Below are positions 24,930 through 33,786 of a stretch of DNA of 64,000 bases, one piece after another. Source of the DNA: QWHO01 sp021404945 (GTDB lineage Bacteria > Vulcanimicrobiota > Xenobia > Xenobiales > QWHO01); assembly GCA_963169765.1 (NCBI GenBank), contig CAUJEN010000192.1, positions 186,001 to 250,000 on the forward strand, given 5' to 3'. Each line of letters begins with the position of its first letter. Position 1 is the stretch's first letter. Position numbers and translations under genes: made by a program. Below the pieces are notes generated by a model that ran no database searches, was not told where the DNA came from, and saw only the letters and a program-made list of their open reading frames with translations.

Positions 24930-26288
24930 TCAGGCCGGGGCGACCGCGAGCAGAGCTTCCACCGCTTGCCGGAACACCTGGGTGTGCCGATCGATGTCGG
25001 CTTGTCTCGTGTTCGGAGCGATCAGGGCCATGTTGTGGAAGGGGGTCATCAGGATTCCCCGGTTCAGCGCGAAGAGATGCATGAAGCGGTCGAGATCGGC
25101 ATCCACGGCGGCGAGGGCTTCGCCCCCGTTACGGGGGGGAGTTGGACGGAACCAGTATTCGACCCTGCAGCCCAACTGCTTCACGATCCATCCCAGGTTG
25201 TGGTGGTCGATGACTGTCTGGATCCCTGCGGCAAAACTTTCGGCCAGGGGAATGGTGCGCTGGTAGAGCTCTCGCGTCAACACCTGCTCAAGGGTTGCCC
25301 GAGCTGCAGCCAGGCTGAGGGCGTTCCCGGCCAGGGTCCCACCGATTCCACCCGTGTCGCACTCATCCCGAGCGATGCCTGACTGCATCCGTTCGGCCAG
25401 CTCGGCCGTGAAGCCATAGACTCCGACGGGCACCCCGCCCCCGATCGGCTTGCCCAGGGTGAGCATGTCCGGCTCGAGGCCGTGCTCGCCGGTGTAGCCG
25501 CCGGGCCCGGCGCAGATGGTGTGGGTCTCGTCGAGGATCAGCAGGCTGCCGTGCTCTCGGGTGAGCCGGCGCAGCACCTCATGGTAGCCCGGGTCGGGGT
25601 GGATGATGCCAACATTGGTCATGACCGGCTCGGCCAGCACGCAGGCGACGTCGCGGTGGGCCAGGGCCTGCTCCAGTGCCGGCAGATCGTTGAACTCGAC
25701 CACCCTGCTCGTCAGCACCGGATCGACGGGCGGGCCGATGTTGCCGCTTCGACTGACCGCTCCCTGGTCGCTCAGGCTGATGAAGGTTTCATCCACTGAA
25801 CCGTGGTAGCAGCCATTGAAAACCAGGATCTTGGGCCGGCCCGTCAGGTGGCGGGCCAGTCGGATGGCAAAACGATTGGCGTCGGTGGCGCTGAGGGAGA
25901 ACTGCCAGTAGGGCAGGCCGAAACGCCGCGAGAGCTCCTCGGCCAGCCAGAGAGCGTTCTCGTTGGGGAGCATGAACGTAAAACCCCGCTCGGCCTGCTC
26001 GGCCACCGCCCGGACCGTCGCCTCGGGGGAATGCCCGGTCATGGCCCCCGTGTCACCCAGACAAAGGTCCAGGTACTCGTGGCCGTCTACGCACGTGAAA
26101 TGGGCCCCTTTGCCGTGCTCCACGAAGACCGGAAAGGATCCGGCCCACCGCACCATCCAGTGCATCGGCACTCCCCCCGGAAGGTGCCGGCAGGCCCGCT
26201 CGTAAAGCTCCAGCGAACGGGGATGATCCTGGCGGAAGCGCTTCTCCTCCTGCAACAGGAGGGTCATCAGATGGCTGCGGTTGATCAC
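24930..26288 (-). CDS. Class III PLP-dependent aminotransferase (GSA-aminomutase-like)
   Basis: 452-residue fold-type I enzyme. Typical elements are PGGVPMHWM near the N-terminus, the substrate-side GDTGAMTGHS, NGCYHGSVDE, the PLP-contacting ILDETHTICAGPGG, and the Schiff-base Lys in MLTLGKPIGGGVPVGVYG. It resembles glutamate-1-semialdehyde aminomutase and related omega-aminotransferases, but a separate, more canonical hemL lies at 57244-58488, so a different amino donor or substrate is likely. The gene converges with the RNB gene across repeat copy 3 and is divergent from the SDR gene. Confidence 0.88.
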   Translation of the reverse strand: MINRSHLMTLLLQEEKRFRQDHPRSLELYERACRHLPGGVPMHWMVRWAGSFPVFVEHGKGAHFTCVDGHEYLDLCLGDTGAMTGHSPEATVRAVAEQAERGFTFMLPNENALWLAEELSRRFGLPYWQFSLSATDANRFAIRLARHLTGRPKILVFNGCYHGSVDETFISLSDQGAVSRSGNIGPPVDPVLTSRVVEFNDLPALEQALAHRDVACVLAEPVMTNVGIIHPDPGYHEVLRRLTREHGSLLILDETHTICAGPGGYTGEHGLEPDMLTLGKPIGGGVPVGVYGFTAELAERMQSGIARDECDTGGIGGTLAGNALSLAAARATLEQVLTRELYQRTIPLAESFAAGIQTVIDHHNLGWIVKQLGCRVEYWFRPTPPRNGGEALAAVDADLDRFMHLFALNRGILMTPFHNMALIAPNTRQADIDRHTQVFRQAVEALLAVAPA

Positions 26289-26427
26289 GTATCGGGGTCC
26301 TCCGGGAGATGGGTGGATTGACGCTTCTTCACGGCGACCGCCAGATCCCAGGTGGACCCGAACCAGGGTCGTCCAGGTCGAGGCCAGGGTTCAGGCAACT
26401 CTGGTGGGGAAACGAGGAGGCTGTGTT

Positions 26428-27288
26428 GTGAAAATCCTGGTGACCGGGGCGACCGGCATGTTTGGCGGCCGTGTGGCCGAGATACTGACGGGGCAGGGCT
26501 TTGCGGTGCGAGGCCTGACCCGTTCGGAGCGGGGGGCGGAGAAGCTGCGCGCGCTCGGAGTGGAGCCGGCGCTGGGCGACCTGGACGACCCGACCAGTCT
26601 GGTGGCGGCTCTACAGAATATCGATCACGTCTTTCTGGTCTCCCCCATGGACCTGTCGGTAGGAGAGCGCGAGTCTCGGGTGATTCAGGCTGCCCGGTCG
26701 GTCAACGTCCGGCACGTCGTCAAGCTGTATGGTGCGGTTCGCCACCGGGGCGATCGACTCGACCTGTCTCACCAGGCCTCCATCGCTTGCTTGCGAGAAA
26801 GTGGCCTTCCCTGGACGCTCGTTTCACCCAACACCGTCATGGAATCCAATTTCTTCCCTCTGGCGGAATGGATCCGTGCTGAAAGCCGGTTCCTGGGCTC
26901 GGCCGGTGAGGGTCGAGTCGGTTTCGTCGCCCTCGACGACTGTGCCGAGGTGGCCTGCCGCGTGCTGACCTCTTCTGGCCACGAGGGCCAGAACTACGAG
27001 GTCACCGGACCCGAAGCGATGACCTTCGCCGGGGTTGCCGAGGCCTTCTCCACCGTGCTGGGCCGGCCCGTCACCTACCAGGACCTCCCCGAGGACGAGC
27101 TGCGACAAGTTCTCATCGAGGTCGGGGCTTTCTCCGAAGACGAGGTGGAAGTCGCCGTCCTGTGCCATTTTCGTGCCTTCCGCCGGGGGGACGCTGAGCT
27201 GGTAACCGATGTGGTGCCCCGCTTGCTCGGGCGTCCGGCTACCTCTGTGCTGCAGTTTCTGCAAAAAAACCGCGATCGCTTTTCTTGA
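26428..27288 (+). CDS. NmrA-like NAD(P)-binding SDR family protein
   Basis: 286-residue atypical short-chain dehydrogenase. The N-terminal Rossmann motif is VKILVTGATGMFGGRVAEIL. Downstream features are ALGDLDDPTSLVAAL, the SPNTVMESNFF segment that replaces the classical YxxxK active site in NmrA/QOR2-type proteins, and YEVTGPEAMTFAGVAEAFS near the C-terminus. It could be a quinone or azo reductase or a redox sensor. The GTG at 26428 is chosen because GAGGAGG lies 7 bases before it and the first beta strand starts at once. Confidence 0.85.
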   Translation: MKILVTGATGMFGGRVAEILTGQGFAVRGLTRSERGAEKLRALGVEPALGDLDDPTSLVAALQNIDHVFLVSPMDLSVGERESRVIQAARSVNVRHVVKLYGAVRHRGDRLDLSHQASIACLRESGLPWTLVSPNTVMESNFFPLAEWIRAESRFLGSAGEGRVGFVALDDCAEVACRVLTSSGHEGQNYEVTGPEAMTFAGVAEAFSTVLGRPVTYQDLPEDELRQVLIEVGAFSEDEVEVAVLCHFRAFRRGDAELVTDVVPRLLGRPATSVLQFLQKNRDRFS

Positions 27289-27387
27289 TGAAGCAAGCGT
27301 TCCGTGCTGAAGGTCTGGCCTTCCTTCGGGGCACCTCCACCGGTCCATCGGCGCCGGTTCGTGTAAGACTTTCAGCACCGGTATGGT

Positions 27388-28707
27388 CTACCACCAGGTC
27401 CCCGGGTCCTCGCCCGATTCCCGAGCTCCCTCGGCCATCTCCAACTGGACGCTGGCGCAGCTCAAGGCCGGAGTCAGGCAACGCCCGTGCCAGCTGGTCT
27501 CGCGCGAGAGCTGGCCCAGCTCGCTCCCCAGCACCGAGGCGTAGCGGGCCCGCACCAGCATTGGAGCCAGCCGCTCGGCCGGGCGACCGTTCTTGAGCTT
27601 GAATGCAAGCTGAGCCAGGCGGCAGAACTCGCCCGGCGCCCGCAGGGCGTCGCATGGCACCAGATGGTCGAGCAGAATCCCGTCCTTCAGTCCGCGGGCC
27701 ATCTCGGGCAGCGAGCTGTCGCCCGGGGAGAGCACCAGGTTCGAGAAGCCGGGGCGGGGGGGGCGGCCCCAGTCGCGCACGGCGAGCGGCTGCAGCTCTT
27801 GTTTCAGCCTGCGGGCGTGCAGCCGATCGCACAGGTAGAGCTGCAATCGGCCGCCGCCCAACAGCAGCACCGGGCGGCGCGCCTGGCCCTCTGCGTCGAA
27901 GGGCGTGGAGCCCGGTCCCTCAGGCTGCTGGCCATCGTCGGTCAGGGTGATGCGCGGAGAGAGACCCTCCAGCTCTCCGGGGTTGCGGGCATCGAGCACG
28001 TCTGCGGCGAGATCCCGCAGCAGGGCGGCGGTGGCGCCCGGGCTGAAGAGAGCCGGACGCGTGCCGCTCAGGCTCTCCAAGCCTTTTTTGGGTGGCTTGG
28101 AGTGGGCCGCCCGCCAGGCCAGCTCGCACAGCAGCTCGCCCGGGTGATCGGGCACTCGACGGGAGATGAAGGAGGTGTGGATGGGGGCCGGCTCGTCGGC
28201 GTGCACGGCCACGTAGACCAGGGTGCGGTGAGCCGTTTGCTCTCCTGAGCGGGTCGTCAGCGTCATGCGCTGAAAGCGCACCCCGCCGCGAATGCGGGTG
28301 TTCCAGCCAGACAGAAGCGAGGGGAGCAGGAACTGGATGCGGGCCACCAGGCGCTGCAGGTCTTCGGCCACCGGCCCGAGGTCAACCGGCTCAAGCAACT
28401 GGTTGGCAGGTGAGAAGGGTAGCCCATGGCTGAACAACACTCCCTGTCCGGGCTGATCGCGGGAGGCTTCCACAGCCTGCTCGAGCAGGTTCTCGGGAGC
28501 CTCTTGAAGCGCGCCCCAGGCAAAGCCCAATCCGCCTTCGTAATTGACCCGCAGGCCCCACCCGCCCAGGCGGCGGGGGTTGTCCAGGGCAGCCAGGTCC
28601 AGGTCGACCCGCTCTTCCCAGGCGATCTCGGCATCGCGACAGCGGCGCAGGGCCAGGGCGAGGAGGCGCTGAGCCGGGGGGCGGGTGGTCAGTGTCGAAA
28701 CAACCAA
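27388..28707 (-). CDS. TldE/PmbA-like metallopeptidase-family protein
   Basis: 439 residues with the layout of the TldD/PmbA family: an N-terminal alpha/beta domain, then FSPGATAALLRDLAADV, RRPVLLLGGGRLQLYLCDRL, SNLVLSPGDSSLPEMARGLK followed by DGILLDHLV, and a C-terminal LVRARYASVLGSELGQL. The family cleaves peptides (for example microcin and CcdA leaders) as a TldD-TldE pair. No HExxxH motif is present, so this is the non-catalytic TldE/PmbA type, and no TldD is found in this window. The likely start is TTG at 28707, overlapping the upstream zinc-ribbon gene by 19 bases. Confidence 0.82.
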   Translation of the reverse strand: MVVSTLTTRPPAQRLLALALRRCRDAEIAWEERVDLDLAALDNPRRLGGWGLRVNYEGGLGFAWGALQEAPENLLEQAVEASRDQPGQGVLFSHGLPFSPANQLLEPVDLGPVAEDLQRLVARIQFLLPSLLSGWNTRIRGGVRFQRMTLTTRSGEQTAHRTLVYVAVHADEPAPIHTSFISRRVPDHPGELLCELAWRAAHSKPPKKGLESLSGTRPALFSPGATAALLRDLAADVLDARNPGELEGLSPRITLTDDGQQPEGPGSTPFDAEGQARRPVLLLGGGRLQLYLCDRLHARRLKQELQPLAVRDWGRPPRPGFSNLVLSPGDSSLPEMARGLKDGILLDHLVPCDALRAPGEFCRLAQLAFKLKNGRPAERLAPMLVRARYASVLGSELGQLSRETSWHGRCLTPALSCASVQLEMAEGARESGEDPGTWW

Positions 28708-28883
28708 CGCTTGAGTCGCTCCACCAGGCTGGGGGGACGGGTCAGCTCGGTCGGGGTCAACTCTTTGCCTTCATTGAGCTCATACTGGGCATAACAGAAG
28801 GGGCACAGGTAGAGGACGGTGGCTCCGTTGTCCACTGTCTCGACCTTCTTGTCGAACTTTCCGCACCAACCGCAAACCGGCAC
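28689..28883 (-). CDS. Small zinc-ribbon protein
   Basis: 64 residues. CGWCGKFDKK and YLCPFCYAQY give two CxxC knuckles about 21 residues apart, a typical single zinc ribbon. The C-terminal half is charged and ends LVERLKRWLFRH. It precedes and overlaps the TldE-like gene and is probably translationally coupled to it. Role unknown. Confidence 0.75.
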   Translation of the reverse strand: MPVCGWCGKFDKKVETVDNGATVLYLCPFCYAQYELNEGKELTPTELTRPPSLVERLKRWLFRH

Positions 28884-28988
28884 GGCGGCCTATACGACGA
28901 GGCTCGCCCCGATCCATTCTGGAAGGGCTTAAAACCTCGAAATGACGGTCTTTCGGTCGAGTGAGTTAACATCGCGTTTACAAGCCGC

Positions 28989-29019
28989 TTACATCTGAGT
29001 AACAAATCGAACCTATAAT
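28989..29019 (+). promoter_or_regulatory. Sigma-70-type promoter upstream of the flagellar operon
   Basis: A perfect TATAAT (-10) at 29014-29019 and a weaker TTACAT (-35) at 28989-28994, 19 bases apart, lie 60 bases before the first gene of the flagellar run. I see no sigma-28 consensus here, which suggests housekeeping-sigma control of the operon. Confidence 0.5.
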
Positions 29020-29079
29020 GAACCGTAGAAACAGAGGCTTCTAAAGCCCGGTTATGGCATCAGGAGGAACGAAACAGGG

Positions 29080-30531
29080 ATGAACATGCTTGGCGCTTCG
29101 GGAGGGTTTCCTGCCCGGGGTGCTGGTCCCACGGGGCCCGGACCTGGCGGCTTCAACACCGGCGTCAACGTCGGCGGTCGTCCCTTGCTTGCTCCCCCCC
29201 AGTCTCAGGCCCCAACCGGCACGGGCCTCACGGCCTCCCTCCCAGCGGGGCTCTCGTTCCCGCCTGGCACGAGGCTTCAGGGCGAGGTGACGGGCAAAGA
29301 GAAGGGCCAGTTCCTGCTGCGCTTTGGCGAGCACACTCTGCGTGCGCAGGCTCAGGTGCCCCTGGAGGTGGGTCAGAAGCTGCTCGTCCAGGTCCAGGGC
29401 GAAAAGAGCGGCCAGCTGCATCTGACGATCGTTCCCAAGCCGGCTCAGCAGATGAGCCACACCGACCTGTCCGAGGCCCTGATGCACGATCATATGCCGC
29501 CCAGCGACGAGAACTTGAGCCTGGCGCATTCGATGGTGGAGCATTCGGTTCCGGTGACCCGCGAGAATCTGACCTTCCTCAAGAGCGTGCTGGCCCAGGT
29601 CAGCCAGCACGCCGAGCAGAGCGGAAGTCCCAACCAGGCCTCCACGCCCAACAAGGTGGGAGCGACCTTCTTTTTGCAGTCCAACAACATTCCGGTGACG
29701 CCCCAGAACGTGCTGACCCTGGCCACCTTCCTGACCACCAACCCTCAGGTTGGGTGCCAGTTGATGACGCTGCAGACCGAATTTCGCAAGATGACCGAGT
29801 CGCCGAGCGCCAGGAGCACCAGAACGATGGAGCTCTTGAGCGAGGTCCCCGGCCTGCTCGGCGAGGTCGTTATCGACCCCAATCGCCAGGCCAGTCAGAA
29901 GAAGACCGCCAAACGGCTCAAGGATCTGGCCAGGGACATGGGTATCGAGGCCCGCCTGGGGCCTGGCGGGGGTGCCGAAGAGGAGGATTGGACGCTGGCC
30001 ATGGCTTTGCGTCACATTCGTCAGGGGCTGGCCAAGGACCCCGAGGCGGCCCATCTGTCCAGGGCGCTCTCGATGATCCAGGAGTTGGAGGAGAACCTGC
30101 AGGCTCACACCCTGATCAACCAGGCTCGCACCCATGAGCTTTACGGCTATTTTTATCTGCAGGTGCCGCTGCCGCTGGTGGCGGGCGACACGGCCGAGGT
30201 CTGGATCCGCTACCGCCAGGAAGAGGATGGCTCGCGGACGGTCGACAGCCAGGACGCCAAGCTCGAGTTCCTGGTCTGTACCGAGCACCTGGGCGAGCTG
30301 ACCTTCGTGGTCGAGCTGTTCGGCGGCAGCGCGATGGTCGACGTAGGCACGCCATCCGAGGAGGTGCGCAGCTTCGTGCAGCGTTTCTTGCCGGTGCTGG
30401 CCGAGCGGGTTCAGGCGCTGGGCTGGGGCGTGACCCAGATCGGGGCCACCTACCGACCCTTCACCGGTCGCCGCCAGGTGGTGGAGCGGCAGGACTTCGA
30501 GCAGATGGAGCGTCTCAGTGTCGAGGCCTGA
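29080..30531 (+). CDS. fliK: Flagellar hook-length control protein FliK-like
   Basis: 483 residues. The N-terminal 60 residues are Gly/Pro-rich and the middle is Gln/Ser/Thr-rich and extended, as expected for the molecular-ruler part. The C-terminal domain (about residues 360-470) has the FliK layout: YGYFYLQVPLPLVAGDTAEVWIRY, KLEFLVCTEHLGELTFVVEL, then a helix SEEVRSFVQRFLPVLAERVQ and the ALGWGVTQIGA strand. It would set hook length and switch export specificity with FlhB. First gene of an operon with FlhB-like, FlgF, FlgG and rod-binding genes. Confidence 0.8.
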   Translation: MNMLGASGGFPARGAGPTGPGPGGFNTGVNVGGRPLLAPPQSQAPTGTGLTASLPAGLSFPPGTRLQGEVTGKEKGQFLLRFGEHTLRAQAQVPLEVGQKLLVQVQGEKSGQLHLTIVPKPAQQMSHTDLSEALMHDHMPPSDENLSLAHSMVEHSVPVTRENLTFLKSVLAQVSQHAEQSGSPNQASTPNKVGATFFLQSNNIPVTPQNVLTLATFLTTNPQVGCQLMTLQTEFRKMTESPSARSTRTMELLSEVPGLLGEVVIDPNRQASQKKTAKRLKDLARDMGIEARLGPGGGAEEEDWTLAMALRHIRQGLAKDPEAAHLSRALSMIQELEENLQAHTLINQARTHELYGYFYLQVPLPLVAGDTAEVWIRYRQEEDGSRTVDSQDAKLEFLVCTEHLGELTFVVELFGGSAMVDVGTPSEEVRSFVQRFLPVLAERVQALGWGVTQIGATYRPFTGRRQVVERQDFEQMERLSVEA

Positions 30532-30817
30532 GGAAATGGGCAAGTGGGCCGTAGCCATGCGGATGGGCGCCGACGGGCGTCCCAAAGTGGTGGCCGCCGG
30601 TCAGGGGGCGGTGGCAGACGAGATGGTGGCCAGAGCCCAGGCTTCGGGGGTGGAGGTTCGTCAGGACGCCGAGATGGTGCAACAGCTGCTGCGGGACGAA
30701 ACCGACCCGGGCACGCGCATCGACTCGGAGATCTACGAGCTGATGACCACCATCGTCAATTTTGCTCAGGAGTTGAATGACGCCTGGGTTCAGCAACACG
30801 GATTTGAAGAAGTTTAG
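30518..30817 (+). CDS. FlhB C-terminal-domain-like protein (stand-alone)
   Basis: 99 residues corresponding only to the cytoplasmic C-terminal part of FlhB-type export gates: KWAVAMRMGADGRPKVVAAGQG (the strand containing alanine-valine-alanine seen after the NPTH cleavage site), then AQASGVEVRQDAEMVQQLL. The NPTH motif itself and the membrane domain are absent. Similar stand-alone proteins (FlhX/YlqH type) accompany FliK in other bacteria. It overlaps the end of fliK by 14 bases; GTG 30518 has GGAG upstream, and an ATG at 30536 is an alternative start. Confidence 0.8.
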   Translation: MSRPEEMGKWAVAMRMGADGRPKVVAAGQGAVADEMVARAQASGVEVRQDAEMVQQLLRDETDPGTRIDSEIYELMTTIVNFAQELNDAWVQQHGFEEV

Positions 30818-30887
30818 AGAAAGGTCTGAGTCCTGAGAACCTAGAATTTCTATGGTTCCAGGGGAAAACAGGTGGAGGTGCCGGTCG

Positions 30888-31661
30888 ATGCTTGATGGGA
30901 TGAAAATGGCCACTCAGGGGATGATCGCGATGTCCGTGAAGCAGGACATCATCACCAACAACCTCGCCAACGCGGGAACCATCGGCTTCCGCAAGGAGAG
31001 CATGGTGGTATCGTCCTTCTCGGACGTGCTCAATCGCGAGCTGGGCATGCAGGGAATGCGCCAGACCTCAGGCGAGGTGGTCAACAATGGTGGGCTCGAG
31101 AAGCAGGGCGGCCTGTTCCATCAGTCGCTGACTCACTCGGCTCAGGGAGCCCTGAAGGAAACCGGCAACCCCTTCGACATGGCTCTGAGCGACAACGGCA
31201 AGGGTTTCTTCACCCTTCAGACCCCGCAGGGCATCAAGTTCACCCGGGCCGGCACGTTCCACCTCTCCACCGACGGCCACCTGGTGACGGCTGACGGCTC
31301 ATTCCTGCTCGGCCACAAGGGCCCCATCAAAGTGAACGGCACCGACTTCAAAGTCTCCGATGACGGGGTGATCTCGGTCGACGGCAAGGAGATCGACAAG
31401 CTGCTGGTGAGCACCTTCGAAGACGGCAACCTGATGAAGAAGGCCGGCGACACGAATTTTGCGGCTCCCGAGGGTGGGGTCAAGGCCACCAGCCAGTTTT
31501 CGGTCAAGCAAGGTTACGTGGAAATGGGCAATATGAACTCGGTTCAGGAGATGGTCGACCTGCTGATGGTCATGCGCAACTTCGAGGCCAACCAGAAGGC
31601 CCTCCAGTCGCACGACTCCCGTCTGCAGAAGGCTGTCAACGAGCTGGGCAAGGTTCGCTAG
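30888..31661 (+). CDS. flgF: Flagellar basal-body rod protein FlgF
   Basis: 257-residue rod/hook-family protein. The N-terminal D0 helix (MLDGMKMATQGMIAMSVKQD followed by IITNNLANAGTIGFRKE) is the conserved basal-body rod motif, and the C-terminal D0 helix is GYVEMGNMNSVQEMVDLLMV then FEANQKALQSHDSRLQKAV. It forms the proximal/distal rod junction. The ATG at 30888 is preferred because GGAGGT precedes it by 8 bases; an in-frame ATG at 30852 adds 12 unlike residues. It is followed by flgG with a 36-base gap. Confidence 0.9.
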   Translation: MLDGMKMATQGMIAMSVKQDIITNNLANAGTIGFRKESMVVSSFSDVLNRELGMQGMRQTSGEVVNNGGLEKQGGLFHQSLTHSAQGALKETGNPFDMALSDNGKGFFTLQTPQGIKFTRAGTFHLSTDGHLVTADGSFLLGHKGPIKVNGTDFKVSDDGVISVDGKEIDKLLVSTFEDGNLMKKAGDTNFAAPEGGVKATSQFSVKQGYVEMGNMNSVQEMVDLLMVMRNFEANQKALQSHDSRLQKAVNELGKVR

Positions 31662-31697
31662 GATTAAATAAGGAATTCAGGAGGACACGAAACCACC

Positions 31698-32474
31698 ATG
31701 ATGAGAGCGCTCTACACCGCCGCGTCGGGAATGATGGCCCAGCAGATGAACATCGACAACGTGTCGCACAACTTGGCGAACTACCAGTCGGTGGGCTTCA
31801 AGAAGTCCCGGGTTACCTTCGAAGACCTTCTCTACGCCACCATGCGCGACCCCAACGCCGAAGCCTCTGGCGGCACCCAGATCGGTATGGGTGTCAAAGC
31901 CGTCTCCACCCAGCGGATGTTCAGCCAGGGGTCGTTGCAGAAGACCAACAACCCGTTCGACGTGGCCATCCAGGGCGACGGGTTCTTCAAGGTGCAACTG
32001 GCCGACGGAACCACCGCTTACACCCGGGACGGCTCCTTCAAGTATGACGGCGAAACGAACACGCTCACCACCCAGTCGGGTCAGTCCCTGGGCATCAGTA
32101 TCCCTAAGGATATGACCAATATCGAGATCACTCCCAAGGGCGAGATCAAGGGTGTGCGACTGGGCAGCGACAACACCGAGCCGGTCACGATCGGCCAGAT
32201 CAAGTTGACCCGCTTCCTCAACCCGGCCGGCCTGGAGGCCATCGGTGGCAATCTCTACCTGGAGAAGCCCACCTGCGGCGCCAAGACCGAGTGCATTCCG
32301 GGCGAGAACGGGATGGGCGTGTTGGCCCAGGGCCACCTGGAGAAGTCCAACATCAACATCGTGGAAGAGATGATCAACATCGTCCAGGCCCAGCGCGCCT
32401 TCGACATGAACCAGAAGGGCGTCCAGGCTGCCGACGAGATGATGCGTCAGGCCAACCAGCTGCAGCGCGGCTAA
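31698..32474 (+). CDS. flgG: Flagellar distal rod protein FlgG
   Basis: 258 residues with canonical FlgG features: MMRALYTAASGMMAQQMNID and NVSHNLANYQSVGFKKSRVT at the N-terminus, the DLLYATMRDPNAEASGGTQIGMGV segment, NPFDVAIQGDGFFKVQLADG, and the C-terminal helix NVEEMINIVQAQRAFDMNQK-like sequence. It builds the distal rod through the peptidoglycan. The length matches FlgG of many phyla. A CAGGAGG ribosome-binding site precedes the ATG. Confidence 0.95.
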   Translation: MMRALYTAASGMMAQQMNIDNVSHNLANYQSVGFKKSRVTFEDLLYATMRDPNAEASGGTQIGMGVKAVSTQRMFSQGSLQKTNNPFDVAIQGDGFFKVQLADGTTAYTRDGSFKYDGETNTLTTQSGQSLGISIPKDMTNIEITPKGEIKGVRLGSDNTEPVTIGQIKLTRFLNPAGLEAIGGNLYLEKPTCGAKTECIPGENGMGVLAQGHLEKSNINIVEEMINIVQAQRAFDMNQKGVQAADEMMRQANQLQRG

Positions 32475-32505
32475 ACAGTCTTCGCGAATTCAGGAGGTTT
32501 GAATC

Positions 32506-32805
32506 GTGCAAATTGAAGGATTTAACCCGCTGCCCCTGCAGAAGGCTGCCGCCGAGCAGACGCCCTCGCGTCAGGCCGAGGAAGGCAAGCTCAAACAGGC
32601 CTGCCAGGAGTTCGAGCAACTCTTCTTGACCCAGATGCTGGCCCAGATGCGAAGCTCGATGCCCAAGAGTGACTTCATGGGCGGTGGACAGCAAGAGGAG
32701 ATGTTCAATGGCATGCTCGATCAAGAGCGCGCCAAGTCCTGGTCGCAAGACGGAGGGGTCGGCCTGGCCAATCTGCTCTTCCAGCAGATGAAAGAGCAGA
32801 TGTAG
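32506..32805 (+). CDS. Rod-binding protein (FlgJ N-terminal domain type)
   Basis: 99 residues corresponding to the rod-binding/cap domain only (LKQACQEFEQLFLTQMLAQM and the GGQQEEMFNGMLDQERAKSW segment). The peptidoglycan-hydrolase domain found in enterobacterial FlgJ is absent, as in many non-proteobacterial flagellates. The GTG at 32506 follows an AGGAGG site. It is the last structural gene of the operon before the sigma factor. Confidence 0.88.
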   Translation: MQIEGFNPLPLQKAAAEQTPSRQAEEGKLKQACQEFEQLFLTQMLAQMRSSMPKSDFMGGGQQEEMFNGMLDQERAKSWSQDGGVGLANLLFQQMKEQM

Positions 32806-32843
32806 GGCCGCGGCAGGGCTAAGGCCCTGAAACAGGGAACACG

Positions 32844-32872
32844 GAAGCGGGCTGGATTGACCGGCCCGCTTC
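32844..32872 (+). terminator. Hairpin between rod-binding and sigma-factor genes
   Basis: GAAGCGGGCTGG (32844-32855) pairs with CCGGCCCGCTTC (32861-32872) around ATTGA, with one G-T pair. Only TT follows, so termination would be weak; it may instead attenuate read-through or stabilise the flagellar mRNA. Confidence 0.45.
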
Positions 32873-32909
32873 TTGCGTGCATGGGGCGCGTACAGCCACG
32901 GAAACTTCG

Positions 32910-33719
32910 ATGGAGAGCCGGATGCAAGACCTCGCCGAGGCTTGGCGAAAATTCAAGGAGACGGGCAGTCCAGAGCTTCGCGCCGACCTGACGGAGCACT
33001 ACCAGGGTCTGGTGCGGAACCTGGCTCTCGGAGTCTTGCGCAAGCTGCGCGCGGGCACCGAGCTCGACGATCTCATTGCGGACGGCAACTTCGGTCTGGT
33101 TCGCGCCATTGACGGATTCGATCCGGGGCGCGGTTTCAAGTTCGAGACCTATGCCACTCCGGTGGTACGTGGCGCCATCTATAACGGCTTGCGTCGCATG
33201 GACTGGCTGCCCGAGCGGACCCGCCAGAAGGCGCGCATGGTCCAGAAGGCCACCGAGAAGCTGCAGCAGGAGACCGGTCGCGAGCCGTCCGAGGTCGAGT
33301 TGGCCGAAGAGCTCAAGATGTCGGCCGAAGAGGTTTACGACCTGATCGCCAGCCTGGGTTGCATTTACCTGCTTTCGCTGGATCAGCCGGTGGGCGGCTC
33401 GGACGACAGCGACACCACCATGTTAGAGCTGGTGGAAGCCAGCCCGTACGAAGATCCGGCTCAGGAAGTCGAGTTTCGCGAGCAGCGAGACCACATGCGC
33501 CGTGCCATCGCTCAGCTCGACGAGCGGCACCAGTTCCTGATCACCGAGCACTATTTCCGGGGCGTCACCTTCGAGGCCGTGGCCCGTGAGCTGGGGGTCA
33601 GCAAGCAGCGAGTCTCGCAGATGCATAGCGCGGCGGTCAAGAAGCTGCGCATCTTCCTGGGGGGCGACACGGTCAGCTCGGAAGCGATGCAGGACTTTCT
33701 GATCGAGGGACAGATCTGA
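32910..33719 (+). CDS. fliA: RNA polymerase sigma factor, FliA/WhiG family
   Basis: 269-residue group 3 sigma factor. Region 2 contains LRADLTEHYQGLVRNLAL, TELDDLIADGNFGLVRAIDG and FDPGRGFKFETYATPVVRGA; region 3 has RRMDWLPERTRQKARMVQKA; region 4 has FLITEHYFRGVTFEAVAREL and GVSKQRVSQMHSAAVKKLR. It probably transcribes late flagellar genes, given its position after the rod genes. No anti-sigma gene (flgM) was recognised nearby. Start choices are ATG 32910, ATG 32922 or GTG 32877; none has a strong ribosome-binding site. Confidence 0.9.
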   Translation: MESRMQDLAEAWRKFKETGSPELRADLTEHYQGLVRNLALGVLRKLRAGTELDDLIADGNFGLVRAIDGFDPGRGFKFETYATPVVRGAIYNGLRRMDWLPERTRQKARMVQKATEKLQQETGREPSEVELAEELKMSAEEVYDLIASLGCIYLLSLDQPVGGSDDSDTTMLELVEASPYEDPAQEVEFREQRDHMRRAIAQLDERHQFLITEHYFRGVTFEAVARELGVSKQRVSQMHSAAVKKLRIFLGGDTVSSEAMQDFLIEGQI

Positions 33720-33786
33720 AGGAGTTCGCTGGTTACTCCAGAATGAGCGGGCTTCCATCAGCATCGGAAAAGGAAGTCGAAACACT

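Noticed and set aside
29041..30585. 514-residue open frame on the minus strand
   Set aside because: Antisense to the fliK-like gene, which has a promoter, a conserved C-terminal domain and operon context.
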